Positions 45,668 through 55,159 are shown, counted from the stretch's first letter. The stretch is DNA of 64,000 nucleotides from Sphingomonas sp. OV641 (GCF_900109205.1 NZ_FNZB01000001.1:434001-498000); one strand, 5' to 3'. Numbers and translations: made by a program. Notes: generated by a model from the sequence alone, not told the origin.

Positions 45668-45698
45668 GGGGGCGACCGAACTTTCGCCGATCGCCCCC
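45668..45698 (-). terminator. Terminator after the RTX beta-helix gene
   Basis: GGGGGCGA at 45668-45675 pairs with TCGCCCCC at 45691-45698 just beyond the stop of the minus-strand gene at 45724; the loop can fold further. Confidence 0.55.
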
Positions 45699-45723
45699 GG
45701 CCCGTGCGGAACGGGATCGCGGC

Positions 45724-47664
45724 TCAGAGAAGGAAGGCCGAGGCAGTGAGGTGATCGACCCCGGTCAACGTGATGGTGAGATCCGCCACGCGATCTCCCG
45801 TCATATCGGCCATGCACACCGCGCCCTCGCTGGTGCGCTGGTAGCGCAGTTCGCCGGCGGTGCCGGTGAAGGCGTTGGTACCGATGAAGCGGAAGGCCTC
45901 GTTCGCATCCGTGTTCGTGTTGGCATCAATCATCGACAGCGAGATGCGATCGCCAGCTCCGAAGTCGGCGATCACATCGCGATCGCCGAAGGATTCTTCG
46001 CGGAAGAGGAAGCTGTCGCTGCCCGCGCCGCCGCTCATGAAATCATTGCCGACCCCGCCTTCGATGACGTCGGCCTGAGCGCCGCCCCAGATGCGATCGC
46101 TGCCTTCGCCGCCGATGAGCGTGTCGCCGCCGGCGCCGCCGTAGATCAGATCGTTGCCGGTGCCGCCGTGCAGATTATCCTTCCCGTCCTCGCCGTGCAG
46201 CGTGTCATTGCCGTCCAGCCCTTGCATCGAGTCATTGCCGGCTCCGCCGTACAGGACATCACTTCCCGCGGTCCCCGCGACGCGATTGTCCAGCGCATTG
46301 CCGTGCCCCGTGCGGCCCGGTTCCGCCATGCGCAGCGTTTCGACATTGTCGGGCAGCGTGTAATCGATCGAGGCATAGACCGTATCCGTGCCGGCATTGC
46401 GGTCCTCAATCACCAGATCGCGACCGGTGCGCACGAAATAGATGTCGTCGCCAGCGCCGCCCTCCATGCGGGTTTGGCCATCGCCGCCCGTCAGCTGATC
46501 GTTGCCCTTGCCGCCGACCAGCACGCTGTCGCCAAAGACGGCCGCCTTCAGCCGATCGGCGCCATCGGTGCCGTCGATGTGCGCGACCGGGACAGGGGGC
46601 GCGGGCACATCCGCGAGCGCGCGCAGTTCATCGACCACCTCGCCGAGCACCGGCGATGCGTCGGCGAAACGGACCCATTGGGGATTCGCGGCAAGCCAGT
46701 CGCCAACGAAAGCGCTGCCATCGTCGTAGATCGCCTTGGTGGTGGCATTGCCTTGCGGCGCCTCCACCGTCTTGCCGTCGATGACATAGGTCTGCGCGAC
46801 GTTACCGGCCATTGTGGTGACGTCGGCGACGCGGATCCAGGATGCCTGATCGAGATAGCCGGCGACAATATTGTCGGTGACGGCCAGGCCATCGGCGCGC
46901 TCGACATGGATGCCATTGTACATCCCGCCGACCACCAGATTGTCCGAAATGGTGACGTTCTTGTACGGCAGGGCGTCGGTTTCGTCGCCCATGAAGATGC
47001 CCTGGATCGCCGCTCCGTCGCCGCGATGGATCACATTGCCGGTGATGGTGATGTTTTCGGCGCTGACTTTCTGATTGGCGGTCCAGAACTGGATAGCGTC
47101 CGGGTGATCGCCGGCTTCCGGGTGGAAATCGGTGAATACATTGTCGGCGACGAGCACGTTGGAGAGACCGCCCCCGTGGAAGCCGTCCGCGCGCATGTCA
47201 TGGAAATAGTTGCCCTTGATCGTCACGCCCGAATTGTCGAGCATGTTGATGCCGTAGCGCAGGTGCGTGATCTCCGAATTGGTGATGGAGACATCGCGGC
47301 TGCCGCGCACCATGAAGGCATTGGACTGGTAGCCGGCCTCACCGTCCTGCCCGCGGATCACGACCTGGTCGAAGCTGACCCCAACGGCGTTCTTGACCTC
47401 GAAATCATAAGCGGTGGACGCATCCTTGTCCGCAAAAACGACATTGCGGAACGTAATGTTCTCCACGCCGAGCGCCTTCAGCCCGGTGATCTCGGCAGGA
47501 TTGCCGGGGGTGGCGGAGGTGATGGTGACCGGCGCGTCGAACTTGACGTTCCGCAGAGTGACCTTGTCGTAGGTGCCGGCGGCCAGCGCGATCGTGTCGC
47601 CGGCGCGGGCCTGTGCTGCAGCCGCCATCAGCTCCGCAGCCGAGGAGACGCTTATCGTTGCCAT
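45724..47664 (-). CDS. Right-handed beta-helix protein with RTX tail
   Basis: 646 aa. Residues about 1-300 are a right-handed parallel beta-helix (pectate-lyase-like fold) with NSEITHLRYGINMLDNSGVT, YFHDMRADGFHGGG, DHPDAIQFWTANQK and NVIHRGDGAAIQGIFMGDET. A glycine-rich calcium-repeat block follows (GGAGNDSMQG, GGTGNDLIYGGAG and more), and the chain ends with an M10-type secretion domain (DVIADFGAGDRISLSM) for type I export. No Sec signal. It heads the polysaccharide locus and is paralogous to the protein at 57671. A lyase or epimerase acting on the exported polysaccharide is inferred. Confidence 0.85.
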   Translation of the reverse strand: MATISVSSAAELMAAAAQARAGDTIALAAGTYDKVTLRNVKFDAPVTITSATPGNPAEITGLKALGVENITFRNVVFADKDASTAYDFEVKNAVGVSFDQVVIRGQDGEAGYQSNAFMVRGSRDVSITNSEITHLRYGINMLDNSGVTIKGNYFHDMRADGFHGGGLSNVLVADNVFTDFHPEAGDHPDAIQFWTANQKVSAENITITGNVIHRGDGAAIQGIFMGDETDALPYKNVTISDNLVVGGMYNGIHVERADGLAVTDNIVAGYLDQASWIRVADVTTMAGNVAQTYVIDGKTVEAPQGNATTKAIYDDGSAFVGDWLAANPQWVRFADASPVLGEVVDELRALADVPAPPVPVAHIDGTDGADRLKAAVFGDSVLVGGKGNDQLTGGDGQTRMEGGAGDDIYFVRTGRDLVIEDRNAGTDTVYASIDYTLPDNVETLRMAEPGRTGHGNALDNRVAGTAGSDVLYGGAGNDSMQGLDGNDTLHGEDGKDNLHGGTGNDLIYGGAGGDTLIGGEGSDRIWGGAQADVIEGGVGNDFMSGGAGSDSFLFREESFGDRDVIADFGAGDRISLSMIDANTNTDANEAFRFIGTNAFTGTAGELRYQRTSEGAVCMADMTGDRVADLTITLTGVDHLTASAFLL

Positions 47665-48003
47665 GTGATGTTCCTGCCTCAGATCCCGCGCGATTGGGCG
47701 GGCTTCCAACACAGCCATGCATGCACGGGAAGATTTAACAGCCAGGTTAAGGAATGGCTAAGGGCAAGTACTATGGTGCGCCGGTCTCCGCCGATCGAAG
47801 GTGACGCAATCAGAGGCAATGAGGGATGAACATCCAATCTGGACATAACCAGCGGTCCGACCGGTTGAGAAGAAGGTGAAACAGCGTACGCAATGTCTCT
47901 CGTAAGAATGACGACCCATGATGGCGGTTAATCTACTTCGGATCTAACTGCGCCGCGCCGCTCGCGCCCGACATCATAGGTCCGTCATGCCGGGAGGGAC
48001 GCG
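47665..48003. promoter_or_regulatory. Divergent promoter region of the polysaccharide locus
   Basis: 339-base intergenic stretch between two divergent genes. It must carry both promoters. GGGAGG lies six bases before the wza-like ATG. AT-rich patches occur at 47730-47760 and 47925-47950. No clear operator could be identified by eye. Confidence 0.45.
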
Positions 48004-48819
48004 ATGCGGTACGGATGGACCTGTATTCTGGTAGGCGCGATCGCCACGGCGGGCGTATCTGCCACGGCGCAGCAGACGGGATCGGCAGGCGCGACGCAGG
48101 GCGAGGCTTTGTCCAACGACCAGCGGCCCCCCTATGTGCTGGGGCGCGGCGACGTGATCGAAACAGCGGTGATCGGCCGGACGGATTTCACCGCGCGGGT
48201 GCAGGTGCAGGAGGATGGGACGGTGCAATTGCCGTTCGTCGGCACCGTGCCCGCGGCGGGGCGCACGCCGCTTGAACTGCGCAATGAGCTGCGGGCGCGC
48301 CTGAAGGGCGGGAACTTCCTTGAAGATCCCGTCGTGACCGTCTCGATCGCGACTTATGGCAGCAGATATGTCACCGTTCTGGGGCAGGTGAACCAGCCGG
48401 GGATCGTGCCGATCGACCGCGCGTATCACCTGACGGAGATCGTGGCGCGGGCAGGGGGCGTGAGCTCCTCCGCGGATACCATCGTGCTGACGCGTCCTGA
48501 TGGATCGTCCCGTTCCGTGTCGCTGCGCGCGATCGCTGCGGCGCCGACGACGCAGGATCCGCCGGTGGACGCGGGCGACAAGGTCTTCGTCGTGCCGCCA
48601 CCGACTTTCTATATCTATGGGCAGGTAAACGCGCCCGGGGCCTTTCCGATCGACGGCCCCATGACGGTGCAGATGGCGCTGGCGCGAAGCGGTGGGCTGA
48701 CGTCGCTTGGATCCGCGAGACGGGTGAAGCTGGTCCGCCGGGGTGAGGAGCTGAAAGCCGCCCTGAACGAAGAATTGCAGGCCAACGACGTGCTTGTCGT
48801 TGGTGAACGCTTCTTCTGA
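48004..48819 (+). CDS. Polysaccharide export protein (Wza/KpsD-like)
   Basis: 271-aa periplasmic/outer-membrane protein. Signal peptide at 1-23 (no lipobox cysteine near the cleavage site), then the polysaccharide export domain (YVLGRGDVIETAVIGRTDFT, VQEDGTVQLPFVGTVPAAGRT) and an SLBB domain (VTVLGQVNQPGIVPIDRAYHLTE, IYGQVNAPGAFPIDGPMTV). It forms the outer-membrane pore for surface polysaccharide. First gene of the plus-strand operon. Confidence 0.9.
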   Translation: MRYGWTCILVGAIATAGVSATAQQTGSAGATQGEALSNDQRPPYVLGRGDVIETAVIGRTDFTARVQVQEDGTVQLPFVGTVPAAGRTPLELRNELRARLKGGNFLEDPVVTVSIATYGSRYVTVLGQVNQPGIVPIDRAYHLTEIVARAGGVSSSADTIVLTRPDGSSRSVSLRAIAAAPTTQDPPVDAGDKVFVVPPPTFYIYGQVNAPGAFPIDGPMTVQMALARSGGLTSLGSARRVKLVRRGEELKAALNEELQANDVLVVGERFF

Positions 48820-48832
48820 GCGGGAGGCGGGC

Positions 48833-50158
48833 GTGACTCCCATTCAGATCCTGCGCATGCTGCGGGCACGATCCTGGCTGATCGTCTTGCTGGCGGTTGT
48901 GGGTGCCGCCGCAGGCGCCATCGCGGCGAAATGGATGCCGCCACGGTATGAGGCACGGTCGCGGATCGTGGTCGATATGCTGAAGGCCGATCCGGTGACG
49001 GGTGTGACGCTGCCCCCCAAAACCTTGGAGACCTTCCTCGCGGCGCAGGTCGAACTCGTGCGCGATCCACGGGTGACGAGGCGGGTGGTCGATCATTTCG
49101 GCTGGACCCGGTCGCCTGTGCTTCGCGCGGCGCACCAGCGCGCGTTGCAGGTCGGTGGTCGTCTCGCCATGCGCGATTGGCTGGCCGAAGACGTGTCCCA
49201 GCGCACGCGGGCCACCATGATCCGAAACAGCCCGCTTCTCGAGATTGCCTATAGCTCCACCGTGCCCGAGACGGCGCGGCGGGGCGCGGACGCATTGCGC
49301 GACGCCTTCATCGCCGAAGCGATCGACAGCAAGCGGCGCGATGCTGCGCAAAAGGCGATCTGGTTCACCGGGCAAGTGACGGCGCTCAAGCGACGTCTCG
49401 TTGTTGCCGAGCAACGCAAGGCCGCTTTCGAGCGCGCCAACCAGATCGTGCTGCAGGACGACAATGTGGATGCGGAATCCGCCAAGCTGCGTGCGCTTGC
49501 GAGCAGCGCGCCGGCGGCGCCATCCATGGTGGCGGCGCCGGCGATCGCGCCCTCCTCTGGTCAATTGGCACAGGTGGACGCGCAGCTTGCCGCGGCTCGG
49601 CCGTCCATGGGTCGCAATCATCCTGAGATCATCGGTCTGGAGCGGCAGCGCGCCGCGCTTTCGGCGGCGGTCGAGCGTGAATTGGCGGCCATGCGGATCG
49701 CAAGCCAGGTGCCGGCCGCCGGATCCCCCGGTACCAGCCTGAGCGTTCAGGCGAACAAGGTTCTGGCGCAGCGTGGGCTGGTGGATGAAGCGCGGCGGCT
49801 CGCCGGCGATGTTGCGGTTCTACGCGAACAGGTGGCCAAAACCATGCAGCGGGCGGCCGAATTTGAGCTGCAGGCGCAATCGACCGAGGCCGGTTTCAGC
49901 AAGCTTGGCGCTGCTGCCCTGCCGCGCGTGCCGGTGACGCCCGGTCGCTGGATCCTCATCCTTGGCGGGCTCGCCGCGGGTTGTGTTGTCGGTGTGCTGA
50001 CGGCCATCCTGATGGAATTGATCAGTCGACGCGTCCGGGGCCCCGAGGATTTGGCCATGGCGGGCGTGCCGGTGATCGGCATGCTGCCACGTTCCTCCGG
50101 CCTAGGGCTCAGCTTGGCGGGCCTGAAGCTTGGTTTGTCTCGGGGGGCGACGGCATGA
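48833..50158 (+). CDS. Polysaccharide chain-length/co-polymerase protein
   Basis: 441-aa inner-membrane protein with Wzz/GumC organisation: N-terminal transmembrane helix (SWLIVLLAVVGAAAG), long periplasmic coiled-coil region and a second transmembrane helix near the C-terminus (ILILGGLAAGCVVGVLTAIL). No kinase domain is fused; the ATPase-like partner is the next gene (ATGA overlap). The GTG at 48833 with GGAGG upstream is the chosen start; a TTG at 48794 would overlap the preceding gene. Confidence 0.87.
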   Translation: MTPIQILRMLRARSWLIVLLAVVGAAAGAIAAKWMPPRYEARSRIVVDMLKADPVTGVTLPPKTLETFLAAQVELVRDPRVTRRVVDHFGWTRSPVLRAAHQRALQVGGRLAMRDWLAEDVSQRTRATMIRNSPLLEIAYSSTVPETARRGADALRDAFIAEAIDSKRRDAAQKAIWFTGQVTALKRRLVVAEQRKAAFERANQIVLQDDNVDAESAKLRALASSAPAAPSMVAAPAIAPSSGQLAQVDAQLAAARPSMGRNHPEIIGLERQRAALSAAVERELAAMRIASQVPAAGSPGTSLSVQANKVLAQRGLVDEARRLAGDVAVLREQVAKTMQRAAEFELQAQSTEAGFSKLGAAALPRVPVTPGRWILILGGLAAGCVVGVLTAILMELISRRVRGPEDLAMAGVPVIGMLPRSSGLGLSLAGLKLGLSRGATA

Positions 50159-51039
50159 GCGCGATGACGAGCAGCATTGGCGTGGATGATGGCGATCAGG
50201 ATCGACGCTGGAGCAGCGCGCTGGGGCGGGCCAGTGAGACAGGCGAAGCGAAGGAGGGAATAGGCAACGATGCCCTCTCCGCCGAGCCGTCTGGTCCCGA
50301 TGTCGGGCTTATGCCGGAGCGGCTGGAAGGCGGCCCGGCCACGCGTGAAGTCGCGGACCAGCATGAGGCTGTTCCGCCAGCCGACGATGGTGCTGCCACG
50401 GACTACGCCTTCTCGCGCCGCATCGTCTGCCTCTCCGCGCCAGATGGTGCGGCGGCGGCCAGCTATCGCGCGGTTCAAGCGCATCTGCTCGCCAGACATG
50501 TGGGCGATGGCCGCCGTGGACTGGTGTTATGTTCACCGCGTGCCGGCACCGGCTGTACCACGGTCGCGGTGAACCTGGCGGTGGCTTGTGCACAAGCGGG
50601 TATGAACACGCTGTTGATCGACGCGAACATGGCCCGACCCGGCGTGCAGGACTTTATCCAGCCTTCGGCACCGGCGAGCGGGCTCGCCCAGATGCTGCTG
50701 GCCAAAAGCAGCGAGCAGATCGACCAGACGCGGCAGGGTGTGCGCCTCAACCTTTCGGTCCTATTCGCAGGTGACGGTGCGGCCCGCGCGCGGGATCTCA
50801 TCGCCGGCAGAAGGTTCAAGGAGATCGTCGACCACGCCATGCGGTCCTTCGACCTTACCATCGTCGACACGCCTGCGGCCTTCGGCAGCATGGATGCCCG
50901 AAATGCAGCAATGACGGTTCGCTATGCCATGATCGTTGCGCGCTATGACGTCACGCACGTGGCCGACATGCGGCAGACGCAGGAAGACCTGGTCAGTGAT
51001 CGTGTGAAGGTGGTGGGAAGCTTTCTGACGGACTTTTAG
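50155..51039 (+). CDS. CpsD-like P-loop protein of the polysaccharide locus
   Basis: 294-aa cytoplasmic protein related to the CapB/CpsD tyrosine autokinases that pair with Wzz-type proteins. Residues 1-95 look disordered. The P-loop is SPRAGTGCTTVAVNLA: the Walker A lysine position (residue 134) is cysteine (codon TGT). The deviant Walker A' LLIDANMARPG and the Walker-B-like segment LTIVDTPAAFG are intact. The usual C-terminal tyrosine cluster is missing; the chain ends VVGSFLTDF. It may therefore regulate without autokinase activity. The start ATG overlaps the upstream stop (ATGA). Confidence 0.8.
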   Translation: MSAMTSSIGVDDGDQDRRWSSALGRASETGEAKEGIGNDALSAEPSGPDVGLMPERLEGGPATREVADQHEAVPPADDGAATDYAFSRRIVCLSAPDGAAAASYRAVQAHLLARHVGDGRRGLVLCSPRAGTGCTTVAVNLAVACAQAGMNTLLIDANMARPGVQDFIQPSAPASGLAQMLLAKSSEQIDQTRQGVRLNLSVLFAGDGAARARDLIAGRRFKEIVDHAMRSFDLTIVDTPAAFGSMDARNAAMTVRYAMIVARYDVTHVADMRQTQEDLVSDRVKVVGSFLTDF

Positions 51040-51239
51040 GTGTCGAACGCGGGTGCTTCTGCCTCTTTGTGACGGGACGACTCTGCAGACGGTGCTCGTT
51101 TGGGTTTGCCGTCTAAAGCTCGGCCCTGCGCGGCCTTGTGGGTCCGCAATTTGCTCCAAATTTGGTCGCGCGGCCTTTCTGCGAACACCGGCCGTGTGTC
51201 ACCGGCTCGTCGCGGCGCGCTCAAGCCGTACTGGCGGGA

Positions 51240-51870
51240 CTAAGTGCTGTCGGTTGGGCGCATACGAGGTCGCGCTGCCTGCGCTGCCGTTCGAACTCGA
51301 TGGGACTGAGATAGTCCGAGGTCGAGTGACTGCAGTCGGGATTGTAGAGTGGCGATGTAGGCGAACGGGTCTGTCTCGCTTGATTGCGCGTGCGATACGT
51401 CTTGCGCCAAACCGCCTGGTTTTCGGCGAGGCGAGGAAGCTCTCCGTCGCCGCTTTGTCACAGACGCTGCCGATCGGCTCATCGAGCAGGTCACGCCATC
51501 AACGGCAATCAGCCGCTGGACTGCTGGCCGATATATTGGCTGCCCTTGGTCTGGGTGGTGCAGCAGGGCATCAGGCTTGCCGCGGCGCCAGATCGCCATT
51601 CACAGCGCGTCGGCTCCGAGCTGGGCGGCCATCTTGTCGCTCACCGACCAATTGATCACCCGCCAGGAGAACAGGCCGATAATGGCGGCACGTACAGCGA
51701 TCTTTCGGCGATCTAAAGGAGGCGAAGTCTGCGAGTCACCTCCGGTGAAGTGGTTGGCCGCCTCGGCCGTGTATTGGTGGCCAAGAACTTGGTCCGCAAC
51801 GCCCCACCGCAGGTTCAATGCGATGCAGGCCAGATCTTCCGGTTCCGGCCGTGACGTGGATCGGAAGATC
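51240..51870 (-). pseudogene. Decayed IS3-family transposase (orfB)
   Basis: Broken integrase-domain frame of an IS3-type transposase. In-frame pieces read RVINWSVSDKMAAQLGADAL, then a TGA, then MAIWRRGKPDALLHH and GVTCSMSRS, matching the order of the IS3 orfB catalytic core; after CSMSRS a frameshift moves to YRTRNQARQTRSP and YLSPIEFER in another frame. No orfA and no inverted repeats were found, so it is a remnant and cannot move by itself. Confidence 0.75.
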
Positions 51871-52265
51871 GGACCAAATTATCGGTGAATTAGATCTGGG
51901 CGTTCGATGCTTGATCCAGTCAGTTTTGATCCCACCTCTGACGAAGCCAAGGCATTTGCAGTAGTTCGTTAATCGCGCCGCATGCTGGGTCATCCCCGCC
52001 TCCTCGGCTTCCCCTGCAGCCCACTCCGGGTAGGCTTGTACCAGAATTCGATATTACGCGAATTTGGTAAAGGATTTGATATCTCCTTTCGGGCTCCGAT
52101 CTAACTGTCTCAAAAAAGTCCGTGTTTATCATGTGAAGTACGACTTCATACCCAAAGGAAAGTCCTAATGAAGGAGAAGTCTTTTCCTGATCATCGCGGA
52201 TGACGCTTGGGTGCCTTAGGAGAACGTAGGATGACGGTGCAGCGCCGCGACATCGCTTGACTAAT
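51871..52265. other. Intergenic region without a supported gene
   Basis: About 400 bases after the transposase remnant and before the ATPase gene stop. A minus-strand open frame (51920-52279) has no recognisable product and overlaps the ATPase end; it is rejected. The sequence is somewhat AT-richer (52040-52190), perhaps more insertion-element debris. Confidence 0.35.
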
Positions 52266-53612
52266 TCAAGCCGCGTCACGGCAAGCGGCGTCCTGGCTGA
52301 TCATCCTCACCCAGAGGTACAAGGCGATACCGTCATCTACAAACGCATAGGCGTCAGCCACGTGAACGACCGATGGTGTAATGAGGCGATAGACCTTTGA
52401 CATCCTTTCCAATGTCTCGGTCGCGTTGCCCAGACCAGCGTTGGATCCACTGTTCAACTCGCGCGCGATTTCGGCGCGTGGGAGCAGGAAGCTGTTTGCC
52501 AATGCCACTTGCGCCAGACGGCTGAGCGTGCGCTCATGGCCGTCCCGGATGGCCTGCTCCATACGCTGTCGCACGTCAGGTGCGATCCGCAGGTCGAGGT
52601 GGGCGAGGACCTGGCTGATGCCGCGGTGAACATCGGCGTGGTCGATCGTGGTCGATGACCGATCAAGCGCCGCGAAGCCGGCATGTTGGCCGACCAGGCT
52701 GGCGAGATAGGGCAGGCCCAGCGCGGTCAGGTTGATGAGCTGCAAGGCCTTGGATGTAAACGTCATTCCGCTGGCGTGCTGACCGTTGCTGATCAGTTCC
52801 GCGATTCCATCCTGCGTCATGTTGGGCACGCGCAGGCCGAGTATGTTCCGGCGGATCGATGGAACATGGGTGATAATCTCTGTCAGGTTCTGGGCAACGC
52901 CGGCGATGACCAGTTGCACCTGGCTGCCCCGATCGGACACGTTCTTGATCAATTCGGCCACCGACTGGCGGAAGTCGGCCTCGCCCGCGCGATCAAATTC
53001 ATCGAGCACGATCAGCAGGCGCGTGCCCGCGACCTGACTGAACAGCTCACTTGCGCGGTCAACGGTTAGCGGAGACTCGTCGAGCAGATCGGCAAAGGAA
53101 AGCCCTTCCTCGATCTCGGCAGACGCCGGGTCGTACCTGGCGTGGAACAGCAGAGGAATATCGACCATCACCGAGCGGAACAGCGGATCGAAACTGGTCC
53201 GCTCACCGCATGAGATGTAGCGCACGAGATAGCGTGACTCCCGGGCAATCCCGCTCAGCACATGCAGGATCGATGTCTTGCCGATCCCGCGCGGCCCGAA
53301 GAGGACGAGGTGCAGATATTGGTCCTCAATCGCGCGGATCATCGTGCGCAACAGATCGGTGCGGCCGGCAAGCATCGCAGGATCCATGATCGGCCGCGCG
53401 GGGGTGAAAGCGCGACGCAGGTTGAGACGAACGCGATCGTGCCGCCGTGTGCCGACGCCAAGTTGATCAGCAGCCATGCCGCGGAACCGAGGCAGGCCGC
53501 GCCCGCGCTCACTGGCTGGAGGCGGAGGCGCCAGCGCGATTTCCGCCGAGGCAGTCCCGCCTTGATCAGCGTCTCCCTCGCGCTTGCCGAACAAGGAAGA
53601 AAACCAGTTCAT
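52266..53612 (-). CDS. AAA-type ATPase in the polysaccharide locus
   Basis: 448 aa. P-loop GPRGIGKTS at residues 106-114 and Walker B LLIVLDEFDRAG near 199-210 with a downstream sensor region (LVIAGVAQNL) show an Orc1/Cdc6-like or MNS-type AAA ATPase. The N-terminal 75 residues are basic/proline-rich, and the C-terminal part ends in helices with VHVADAYAFVDDGIALYLWVRM. AGGGG precedes the ATG at 53612. No tyrosine kinase or transposition partner is adjacent. Its position next to the flippase suggests a regulatory or assembly role in export. Confidence 0.78.
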   Translation of the reverse strand: MNWFSSLFGKREGDADQGGTASAEIALAPPPPASERGRGLPRFRGMAADQLGVGTRRHDRVRLNLRRAFTPARPIMDPAMLAGRTDLLRTMIRAIEDQYLHLVLFGPRGIGKTSILHVLSGIARESRYLVRYISCGERTSFDPLFRSVMVDIPLLFHARYDPASAEIEEGLSFADLLDESPLTVDRASELFSQVAGTRLLIVLDEFDRAGEADFRQSVAELIKNVSDRGSQVQLVIAGVAQNLTEIITHVPSIRRNILGLRVPNMTQDGIAELISNGQHASGMTFTSKALQLINLTALGLPYLASLVGQHAGFAALDRSSTTIDHADVHRGISQVLAHLDLRIAPDVRQRMEQAIRDGHERTLSRLAQVALANSFLLPRAEIARELNSGSNAGLGNATETLERMSKVYRLITPSVVHVADAYAFVDDGIALYLWVRMISQDAACRDAA

Positions 53613-53704
53613 GTCGCCCCTTCCGGTTGTCCGGTGCTTGTCATGGGTCGGGCGCGCGCCGGGGGGCAAGGGAATGGATCCATCCCGGCGGTATCTTCCA
53701 CCAA

Positions 53705-55159
53705 TCAGGTGCGATGTGAGCGCCCCCAAGAGGTTGGCGTGAACCTGAAAATGGAGAACGGAGGCGGCAGTTGGGCCCCGGCGGCGCAGCGAAGGAGCAG
53801 GATTGCGGCGAGCGGCCCAAGCAGTAGCCAGCCGAGCGCGCTGACCCAAGTGATGGAGAGCGCTGCGACGAGGCAGAGCCCGAGCAATAGAAGGAGCTGC
53901 TGGTAATAGGCGCCGCCAATTTGGGCGTGCCGATGCGCCAGAACGCCCGCAGTGATCGCGCCGGCGAACTCTGCCACGACGCCAGCGAGGATCATCGGCT
54001 CTATCGCGCCCGTCATCGCAGCGGCGGCGATCGCGATCGGGACGCCCATTCCCCGAACAAGATTGGCATACAGCGGATTGCGGGTCTCGCCGCAGGCCAT
54101 GGCGGCGATAGTGGGCGCTACCCGAAGCAATCGCAGCGCATTCATGCACGCGAGCGCGGCCAGAAACGTGGCAGCGGGCATGAACTTCGCACCGAACAAC
54201 AAAGCGATGACAACATCGCCGAGGATCAACGTTCCGATGACGAGCGCGAGCGCGGTGCAGGCGGTGGCGCTGCAAACCCCGTCGTAGATGCGCTGAAAGC
54301 GAGGCGGATCGCCGTTTGCCTTGGCGAGCAGGGGCAGCGTCAGGGTCTGGAGCGATTTTGCGATCAGATTGGCCGGCGTGAGCGTCAGCATGACCGCCGC
54401 GCTGAACCAGCCAAGCGCTGCCGGCCCGAAGCGCTGGAGAACGATGATCCGATCGCCGTTCAGGATCAGGAACATCAATAGGCCATTGGCGACCAGCGGC
54501 CAGCCAAAGGCGAGCGCCGCTCGCAGCACCGCGCCGTCGAAGTCGATGCGAAATCGCTGGCGCACGTGCACATGGGTGAGGATCACTGCGGCGGATTGCT
54601 GGGCGATGATCGCGAAGAGGGCGGCGCGATGATCGCCCAGCCACCAGAAGCCGGGAAAGATGGCGAGAAGGCCGATCGGCTGCGACAAGAAAGAGCGCAA
54701 CACCTGTGGCCCGAACTGGCCGTGCCGCTGCACCCTGAAGCCTTCGAGATTGAGGAAGGCATTCGCCAATGGGACGGCGGCGAGCAGGAGATAGGCGGAG
54801 GCCAGCGCCGGCGTGCCCATCGCCAGCGCAAAGGGATAGGCCGCGCCGGCGAGCAGCAGGGCTGCGGCGATGCTGACGACGAGCTGTGCGCCATGAAGGG
54901 AGGCCACGAAGCGAAGATCGTCTGCACGCGCATCCTGCACGACGAGCCTGTTGATCCCGACGTTCTGAAACGTCTCCACCATGGTCATGAGAATGGAAAA
55001 GGTGGCGGCGAGACCGAACTGATCGACGGGCAACAGGCGCGCCAGGATGATGTTGCGGAGGAGAATGGCCGCAACATCGACTAGGTTTGCAGCCAGCACC
55101 AATCCACCTGAACGGAGCATCACCAGTCGTCGCCCGTCATCGCCGGTGCATCCGCTCAA
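53705..55159 (-). CDS. Oligosaccharide flippase (Wzx-type)
   Basis: 484-aa polytopic protein with about 12-14 transmembrane helices, the layout of the MATE/Wzx polysaccharide exporters (LLRNIILARLLPVDQFGLAA near the start, TMVETFQNVGINRLVVQD). It moves lipid-linked repeat units across the inner membrane. The TTG at 55159 forms TTGA with the upstream stop, which would couple translation; an ATG at 55120 is a plausible alternative start. Confidence 0.87.
   Translation of the reverse strand: MSGCTGDDGRRLVMLRSGGLVLAANLVDVAAILLRNIILARLLPVDQFGLAATFSILMTMVETFQNVGINRLVVQDARADDLRFVASLHGAQLVVSIAAALLLAGAAYPFALAMGTPALASAYLLLAAVPLANAFLNLEGFRVQRHGQFGPQVLRSFLSQPIGLLAIFPGFWWLGDHRAALFAIIAQQSAAVILTHVHVRQRFRIDFDGAVLRAALAFGWPLVANGLLMFLILNGDRIIVLQRFGPAALGWFSAAVMLTLTPANLIAKSLQTLTLPLLAKANGDPPRFQRIYDGVCSATACTALALVIGTLILGDVVIALLFGAKFMPAATFLAALACMNALRLLRVAPTIAAMACGETRNPLYANLVRGMGVPIAIAAAAMTGAIEPMILAGVVAEFAGAITAGVLAHRHAQIGGAYYQQLLLLLGLCLVAALSITWVSALGWLLLGPLAAILLLRCAAGAQLPPPFSIFRFTPTSWGRSHRT

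Noticed and set aside
45751..47829. 692-codon plus-strand frame opposite the RTX beta-helix gene
   Set aside because: Shadow frame of the glycine-rich repeats; reads as Ala/Val/Ile-rich low-complexity text.
51920..52279. Hypothetical minus-strand ORF next to the transposase remnant
   Set aside because: No homology-like text, overlaps the ATPase 3' end, and no ribosome binding site.
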